Shown here: piece by piece, positions 52,885 to 57,144 of the stretch
Layout: each line of letters opens with the position of its first letter
Numbering within the stretch: the stretch's first letter is position 1
Virus record (IMG/VR): IMGVR_UViG_3300010370_000043
Span: 1-57,144 of that record
Length of the DNA: 57,144 nt
Strand: one strand, 5' to 3'
Origin: a virus
Position numbers and translations under genes: made by a program
The notes under the pieces: model-generated
The model's database searches: none
What the model saw: only the letters and a program-made list of their open reading frames with translations
What the model was told of the DNA's origin: nothing

Positions 52885-52902
52885 CTCTATAGGGCTTTCA
52901 AC
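52885..52902 (-). promoter_or_regulatory. late-type motif GTTGAAAGC-CC-TATAGAG
   Basis: Exact core and perfect TATAGAG, in the 126-base gap between divergent genes at 52861 and 52988. Confidence 0.7.
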
Positions 52903-52951
52903 TAGAAATTAGAAGCAAGAGGCAAATGACTTCACTCATTATAGAATTTCT

Positions 52952-52969
52952 GTTGAAAGTAACTGTGTA
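52952..52969 (+). promoter_or_regulatory. weak late-type motif before GIY-YIG gene (GTTGAAAGT-AA-CTGTGTA)
   Basis: Eight of nine core bases match, but the distal element does not. It is 36 bases before the ATG at 52988, the usual spacing, and on the right strand. A nearby TATAGAA at 52940-52946 is unplaced. Confidence 0.35.
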
Positions 52970-52987
52970 AACTTAAAGACTAAACCT

Positions 52988-53902
52988 ATGGACACATACT
53001 ACACCTATTTGTCTTATGAAGAACATGATTTTGGAAGGATGTACATAGGCTACAGAAAATGCCCCAAAGGTAAAACTCCTGAAACAGACCCTTACATGGG
53101 ATCTTACTCAGATAAAACTTTTAAACCTACTGCTAAATTTATCCTAGGTCGCTATGGTTCTAGGGAAGAAGCTATGAGGGCTGAGATAAAATTTCACGAA
53201 GATAATGATGTCGCGAAAGATCTTAGATTTGCTAATAAAGCTCGCTCCTTAAGTACAGGGTTTAGCTTTAACAGGAAGGGAGAAAAAATGTCTAATGAAG
53301 CTCGGGGAAAGATGTCTATGTCAAGGATGGGTAGTAAAAATCCCAGGTATACTCCTAAAGACTGGTATCACCCGGACTATGGAGAAATTTTTCAAGTTTC
53401 TGTATCCGAATTGATGAGAATATACCCTTATCAGGGATTACACCAAAGTTTTCTAAGTCTAGTATCGAATGAAATTAGGCTTCGTCATAGGGGTTGGCGT
53501 CTTTTAAAAAATAAAAATGTAGTAGATAGAAGTAAGAAAAACATTAATCACGACTGGTATCATAGGGAGCACGGAGAAGTTTTGCAAAAATCTATATCTG
53601 ATATAGTTAAAGATTACCCTAATGAAAAATACAGTCCTTCAGGTTTGTGCTCAGTTGCTAATGGAGGAGTTTTTCGATACAGGGGATGGATACTTTTGAA
53701 AAATAAAGATGCTAAAGTCAGACCTAAGAAAAATATTCCTCGGAACTGGTATCACCCTTTGTACGGAAAATTTATCGGAAAATCTGCCCCTGATCTTATT
53801 AAAATGTTTCCCGAACAAAATCTGACCAGAAGCGGATTGCACAGGGTTGCTACCGGAAAGGCTTTCCGGCATAAGGGGTGGACTAAGGCGGAAGAACCCT
53901 GA
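52988..53902 (+). CDS. GIY-YIG homing endonuclease with three C-terminal repeats
   Basis: Homologue of the gene at 31198 with the same N-terminal layout (YYTYLSY, then RMYIGYRKCPKGKTPETDPYMGSY and KFILGRYGSREEA). Here the NUMOD3 array is nearly absent (a single ARGKMSMSRMGS). Three copies of the ~55-residue module follow instead: DWYHPDYGEI...HRGWRLLKNKN, DWYHREHGEV...YRGWILLKNKD and NWYHPLYGKF...HKGWTKAEEP. The Lys-rich, AT-rich composition marks it as a transferred element. It lies in an intergenic space between divergent genes, so it disrupts nothing. Confidence 0.8.
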   Translation: MDTYYTYLSYEEHDFGRMYIGYRKCPKGKTPETDPYMGSYSDKTFKPTAKFILGRYGSREEAMRAEIKFHEDNDVAKDLRFANKARSLSTGFSFNRKGEKMSNEARGKMSMSRMGSKNPRYTPKDWYHPDYGEIFQVSVSELMRIYPYQGLHQSFLSLVSNEIRLRHRGWRLLKNKNVVDRSKKNINHDWYHREHGEVLQKSISDIVKDYPNEKYSPSGLCSVANGGVFRYRGWILLKNKDAKVRPKKNIPRNWYHPLYGKFIGKSAPDLIKMFPEQNLTRSGLHRVATGKAFRHKGWTKAEEP

Positions 53903-53919
53903 ATTATTCACTTAAAACG

Positions 53920-53928
53920 TGCTATGAT
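53920..53928 (+). promoter_or_regulatory. extended -10 promoter (TGCTATGAT)
   Basis: TGC-TATGAT lies 18 bases after the endonuclease stop and about 50 bases before ATG 53977. A six-pair hairpin, GTGGTC/GACCGC at 53933-53950, would begin at the RNA's 5' end. Confidence 0.45.
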
Positions 53929-53976
53929 AACAGTGGTCGGAAATGACCGCTTTACTTTACCTACCCCCCCTTTCTT

Positions 53977-54144
53977 ATGAATAAAAAGGATCTCGCAACA
54001 CTGATCGACGCCTATGCTGATGCGAAAGCGTCGCGAAATCAGCACCTAGTTAATAGTATGGTCGCGCAGCTTGAACAAGCGCTTGACGGTTTGTTCGCAG
54101 ATAGCGGCGATGAGCTGGAGGAAGCACCTAGCTCTGAGTTTTGA
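53977..54144 (+). CDS. small acidic protein, 55 aa
   Basis: The frame begins at ATG 53977 and ends at TGA 54142-54144. The protein is helical, with an N-terminal amphipathic part (KKDLATLIDAYADAKASRNQH) and an acidic C-terminus (DSGDELEEAPSSEF). Neither signal nor membrane part is seen. A promoter upstream and a strong terminator right behind define a one-gene transcription unit, which supports its reality. Function unknown; small acidic early proteins of phages often bind host enzymes, but that is only suggestion. Confidence 0.6.
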   Translation: MNKKDLATLIDAYADAKASRNQHLVNSMVAQLEQALDGLFADSGDELEEAPSSEF

Positions 54145-54151
54145 TCGCACG

Positions 54152-54177
54152 CGGGCGGGAAACCGCCCGTTTATTTT
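54152..54177 (+). terminator. intrinsic terminator after the small acidic gene
   Basis: CGGGCGG-GAAA-CCGCCCG is a perfect seven-pair stem with a GAAA tetraloop, followed by TTTATTTT. It ends eight bases downstream of the stop of the gene at 53977. Confidence 0.9.
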
Positions 54178-54188
54178 CTCCCTTTGCT

Positions 54189-54479
54189 ATGTCCCCCTCC
54201 ATTTACATTCTTCGCAACAGTACGGACAAAATTCCCACCGACTGCGAAGTGGGCGATTGCGTCATTTTGCCGAACGGCGATGTTCTGGTTAAGACGCCAA
54301 CGATATGGAATCTGTTGCCTGGCAGCCTGATCAGTATCGACGAACTGAAGGAGTTTGTGGGTTATGTTTCATCCGGTTGGCCGGATGATCCAGATGTAGC
54401 CCGCGCTGACATGGATAAAAAAATTCCGCCCGTATTTCTTGAGCGGATGGTGGAAACGGTTAAGAAATTGACGGTTTAA
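54189..54479 (+). CDS. hypothetical protein, 96 aa
   Basis: Begins at ATG 54189, 12 bases after the terminator's T run, so it needs its own promoter or readthrough; none is clear. The N-terminal half is beta-like (SIYILRNSTDKIPTDCEVGDCVILPNGDVLVKTP), the rest helical. A longer frame from 54141 would cross the terminator and is not preferred. No known family. It converges with the DUF7936-like gene. Confidence 0.5.
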   Translation: MSPSIYILRNSTDKIPTDCEVGDCVILPNGDVLVKTPTIWNLLPGSLISIDELKEFVGYVSSGWPDDPDVARADMDKKIPPVFLERMVETVKKLTV

Positions 54480-54483
54480 CTTA

Positions 54484-54801
54484 TCACCACGGTACGCCTG
54501 AGGCTTTGGTAGGTTGACGCTGCTCTAGGATTTGCTGTTCCAGAGCGGCGTGAATCTCATCGATTTTTTCCGCACCGCCTAGCTTTTCTTTTACCCAGCC
54601 GATTACGATATCGGAGGTAAGTTCGGAGTACGGGATGACGGTATCTCCTTCTGCCGGGGCTTCGAGGCCGATAGAACCATAGGCGCCGGAACTGTAGACG
54701 TTGTCGGTGGCGGAAACTTGGTAATGCGCTGTGTATACAATGCCATCGGCAGTGTGTCGTTCTAGATTAGCGATGGACCAGGTGAATTGGATGTCAGACA
54801 T
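54484..54801 (-). CDS. DUF7936-like phage protein, 105 aa
   Basis: Recognisable phage protein of unknown function: DIQFTWSIANLERHTADGIVYTAHYQV at the start, VIGWVKEKLG in the middle and TKASGVPW at the end. I know this arrangement from marine and freshwater cyanophages. ATG 54801 is 35 bases downstream of a variant late motif (GTTGATAGC-TAC-TATAGGG). It may be a virion component, given the late motif. Confidence 0.65.
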   Translation of the reverse strand: MSDIQFTWSIANLERHTADGIVYTAHYQVSATDNVYSSGAYGSIGLEAPAEGDTVIPYSELTSDIVIGWVKEKLGGAEKIDEIHAALEQQILEQRQPTKASGVPW

Positions 54802-54817
54802 AACAATAATGGGAGTA

Positions 54818-54836
54818 CCCTATAGTAGCTATCAAC
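54818..54836 (-). promoter_or_regulatory. variant late-type motif GTTGATAGC-TAC-TATAGGG
   Basis: One mismatch in the core and a three-base spacer. It is in the right place, 35 bases before ATG 54801. Confidence 0.5.
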
Positions 54837-54867
54837 GGAATTTTAGCAAAACGACAGAAAAGATTAG

Positions 54868-57099
54868 TTAACAAGCCATAAGTACACAAGGCACGCAGTA
54901 GCTGCCGTCGCCATAGGTGCAGCTCACGTTGGTGCTGGTGACTTTGGCGATGGTTTTACTGCGGATGATGTCGTCGTCCTGCGGCTTGGCTGTGCCATCA
55001 CCTGCGGACATCAGCAGATCGCCGCGCTGCACCGTGACACCTTCGGCAATGCGGATGATGAAGTCACCCGTCATCGCACAATAGAAATCGTCGGTGTAGG
55101 TGTCGTCGTCATCGTCCCAACCCTGGAACACGCCAGACACGTTGGGGTCGCCTTCCACGTCGGAGACCTTCATGCGGTTGAGTTGTTCGTTCTCTTCTTC
55201 GCCCCAACCACACATCTCGTCGATGTTGCTGAGCACCGTGCCCCGCAGGATTTCGGTGCGCTCTACGCCGCCAGGAAGCTGGGAATAGCGGGATAGGTGA
55301 GCACCGTTATAGGAGACGGTGGTGCCAGAGACGGAGATGGTTCCCTCTAAAACTGTGTCTTGATAAAACTCAATTAAGTTTCCATCGTTAGTGGTTCGAT
55401 TAATTGCTAAAACGTATCCACCAGAACGTGTGACATCTACCGCGTTTGGTCCAACACCTGTGGCGCCGTAAATAGTTAAACCCGCTTGCGACAGCGAGGT
55501 CGGCGCAGATTTTGTACTAATTGAGCCATCACTAGTAATCCTCATCCGCTCCGTCGGAGAACTCGCCCCATCCGCAGTAGTGGAGAACACCAGTCTCCCT
55601 GGGAGATCAGTTGCGCTTTGAGTTGGATCTCCGTCAACGATTGCAGCAATAGAAGCCGCAAAATTGTTCAAGTCAGAGCCATTCGCGCCCGCAAAAGCAA
55701 TCGTTCCAAGATAGTCGCCATTTGCTACCGCAGCAGTGCCACCTGTAGATGTTGAGCGAGTTTTGCCAAAAGTAATACGGCCTTCAGCTCCATCCGCACT
55801 GTTTCTGACAATAGAGATACCAGCGATGCTTCCGCTTGGCGTTTCTTGTTGAATTGGGTGAGAAACAGTTCCTACGCTACGCGCAGTAGACGTGCCCACT
55901 AGCAAGCGTCCCGATGTATCAATTCGCGCTCTCTCACCATTGTTTGCAAAAAATGTAAGACTATGGTTGGAAACAGTTCCAACTATTCCGTCACTGGCAA
56001 AACTTAAAACTGTTTGAATACCACTTGCACTTGTAGAAGCAATAGCCCCTCTCGTATCCAACGCATAGCCAGGGCTCGTGGTGCCAATCCCTACTCTGCC
56101 TCCGTTGGGGCACAGGACAAGTGGTTTGAATTCAGTTCCCCAATGTACTGGTTGAATAAACCCAACTCCATCTGTTATGTTATAACCCATGTACAACTGA
56201 CGACCAGTTGAAGTGCTGGGTTCACCAATGTTGAACGAGGTTGCTACATAAGAAGTAGTTATTGCAGCAACGCTTAGCGATGCGCTAGGCGAACTAGTCC
56301 CTATGCCTACACGGCCTGAGGAGTCGATTCGGGCGCGTTCGGAGCCTCCAACCTTAAATTGAATAATGGGGTTAAAACCATCATTCCCCGCATCAGCATC
56401 AATTTCAAAGCTTCCGTTAATAGAACCAATCCTTGCGTAGCCTCCTTGATTTGTATCCGCAAAACGCATGTATGGATTGTCTGCGCCAAGTGTTAATAAA
56501 TCACCAGGCGAACTGGTCCCTATGCCCACGAGCCCTGCCGAGGTGATGCGCAGGCGTTCGGTACCATTTGTTGCAAATAAAATTGGGTAGGCGCCACTGT
56601 GCCAAAGTGCTGCAGCATATGCCTGGCCAAATGTTGTGCCGGCGCTATTATCTAGGCCGTGATAAAAAATGCCTCCAGCATTAACTGCTTGAATTAACGC
56701 AGAGCTTGTTCCTTGGCTTGACTGACTAATCGTGCCATTTACTTCCAATCTGTAACTGGGCGCTCCCGTACCGACCCCAACATTCCCACTCGCATCCACA
56801 AACAACCTGCCAGACCCACCAGTGCTGATGGCTACTTGGTCTGCGCCGGGGGAGTAAATGCCGGTGTTTGAGTCACCCGTAAACGACAGACTCGGTGCCG
56901 CTGCGGTACCGGCTACCAGAGATATCGAACCATCCGCATTTTCCCGTATCTGCGACCAGTCCAATACTCCGTTGCTGTTTTTAAGAATCTGACCGGATGA
57001 ACCAGAACTGGCCGGAAAGGTTATTTTATTATTACCGGCTACAGGTGCGGCCTCGAGTTCGGTATAGCCAGAGGCTGATCCGTTGAGTCGTAAAGTCAT
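54868..57099 (-). CDS. tail fibre with GIGT repeats and C-terminal autoproteolytic/chaperone domain, 743 aa
   Basis: The N-terminus (LRLNGSASGYTELEAAPVAGNNKI) is a common fibre start. A series of repeats follows, each ending in a GxVGIGTSSP-like turn (about residues 106, 190, 265 and 340, with a LLVGTST variant later). Residues about 600-743 (RTEILRGTVLSNIDEMCGW, then a DDDDDTYTDDFYCAMTGDF stretch and DGSYCVPCVL) match the peptidase_G2 / intramolecular chaperone type that trimerises the fibre and often cleaves itself off. ATG 57099, 44 bases after the late motif at the window's edge. Confidence 0.75.
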   Translation of the reverse strand: MTLRLNGSASGYTELEAAPVAGNNKITFPASSGSSGQILKNSNGVLDWSQIRENADGSISLVAGTAAAPSLSFTGDSNTGIYSPGADQVAISTGGSGRLFVDASGNVGVGTGAPSYRLEVNGTISQSSQGTSSALIQAVNAGGIFYHGLDNSAGTTFGQAYAAALWHSGAYPILFATNGTERLRITSAGLVGIGTSSPGDLLTLGADNPYMRFADTNQGGYARIGSINGSFEIDADAGNDGFNPIIQFKVGGSERARIDSSGRVGIGTSSPSASLSVAAITTSYVATSFNIGEPSTSTGRQLYMGYNITDGVGFIQPVHWGTEFKPLVLCPNGGRVGIGTTSPGYALDTRGAIASTSASGIQTVLSFASDGIVGTVSNHSLTFFANNGERARIDTSGRLLVGTSTARSVGTVSHPIQQETPSGSIAGISIVRNSADGAEGRITFGKTRSTSTGGTAAVANGDYLGTIAFAGANGSDLNNFAASIAAIVDGDPTQSATDLPGRLVFSTTADGASSPTERMRITSDGSISTKSAPTSLSQAGLTIYGATGVGPNAVDVTRSGGYVLAINRTTNDGNLIEFYQDTVLEGTISVSGTTVSYNGAHLSRYSQLPGGVERTEILRGTVLSNIDEMCGWGEEENEQLNRMKVSDVEGDPNVSGVFQGWDDDDDTYTDDFYCAMTGDFIIRIAEGVTVQRGDLLMSAGDGTAKPQDDDIIRSKTIAKVTSTNVSCTYGDGSYCVPCVLMAC

Positions 57100-57125
57100 G
57101 GAATTTTAATACGCGCGTCACCGCC

Positions 57126-57143
57126 TTCTTAAAGGCTTTCAAC
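57126..57143 (-). promoter_or_regulatory. late-type motif GTTGAAAGC-CT-TTAAGAA
   Basis: Exact core at the right edge of the window; the distal part is weaker. Upstream flank is outside the window. Confidence 0.55.
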
Positions 57144-57144
57144 G

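Noticed and set aside
54868-57099. A diversity-generating retroelement target in the fibre
   Set aside because: No reverse transcriptase frame and no template repeat are visible; the GIGT repeats are ordinary beta-shaft repeats.
1-57144. CRISPR array, integrase with attachment site, insertion sequence, replication origin
   Set aside because: No regularly spaced repeats, recombinase motifs, terminal inverted repeats or iteron clusters were found by eye; the repeated GTTGAAAGC element is strand-oriented to genes and irregularly spaced.

Overview
The window reads as part of a large tailed-phage genome whose most likely host is a cyanobacterium. A virion gene set (terminase large subunit, baseplate J, gpI-like and gp5-like baseplate proteins, several very large fibre or adhesin genes) sits next to a nucleotide-metabolism block (ribonucleotide reductase, dUTPase, dNMP-kinase-like protein, PhoH). 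The cyanobacterial assignment rests on a small protein matching the Mo-dependent nitrogenase C-terminal family, a DUF4278-type protein, an HNH protein of a type common in cyanobacteria, and large structural proteins that recall T4-like cyanophage virion proteins. The baseplate genes suggest a contractile tail, but no sheath gene lies in the window. No integrase, tRNA, CRISPR array or insertion sequence was seen.

Layout. Positions 1-10.5 kb (minus strand) hold replication and metabolism genes: a truncated 5'-3' exonuclease, small unknown genes, HNH, zinc ribbon, dut, nrdA with a built-in glutaredoxin, an HNH homing endonuclease, nrdB, an SSB-like protein, the nitrogenase-C-like protein and two tandem glycosyltransferases. 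Positions 10.5-16.2 kb (minus) hold a 1720-residue collar-domain fibre or baseplate protein and a small partner. Positions 16.3-26.9 kb (plus) run baseplate J, gpI-like, gp5-like, terL, thioredoxin-like, a sigma factor and an HNH-type protein. Positions 26.8-32.5 kb (minus) hold a hub with two wall-hydrolase domains, tail proteins and a GIY-YIG endonuclease. Positions 32.5-37.4 kb (plus) hold the kinase, phoH and a PA14-type protein, with an antisense lipoprotein gene. Positions 37.4-52.9 kb (minus) are a run of large virion proteins. Positions 53-57 kb hold a second GIY-YIG gene, small genes, a DUF7936-like protein and a fibre ending in an autoprotease/chaperone-type domain.

Regulation. A repeated block, GTTGAAAGC-N2/3-TATAGAR, lies about 29-45 bases upstream of virion genes on both strands. 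I count 14 good copies plus one weak copy. At two divergent junctions two copies lie back to back and form a near-perfect palindrome. I interpret it as the phage late promoter. A phage-encoded sigma-70-family protein at 25452-26147 is the obvious candidate to read it. Metabolic genes instead carry extended -10 boxes of the TGnTATAAT type, expected for host RNA polymerase. The window ends exactly on one late motif.

Most notable: the late-promoter/sigma pair; an M23 peptidase domain whose two halves are in swapped order inside the tail hub; a glutaredoxin inserted before the redox tail of NrdA; a phage copy of the nitrogenase C-terminal family; a possible small RNA between a late promoter and a strong terminator ahead of phoH; and a lipoprotein gene overlapping the phoH 3' end. 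All family assignments come from reading motifs by eye; no database search was run.
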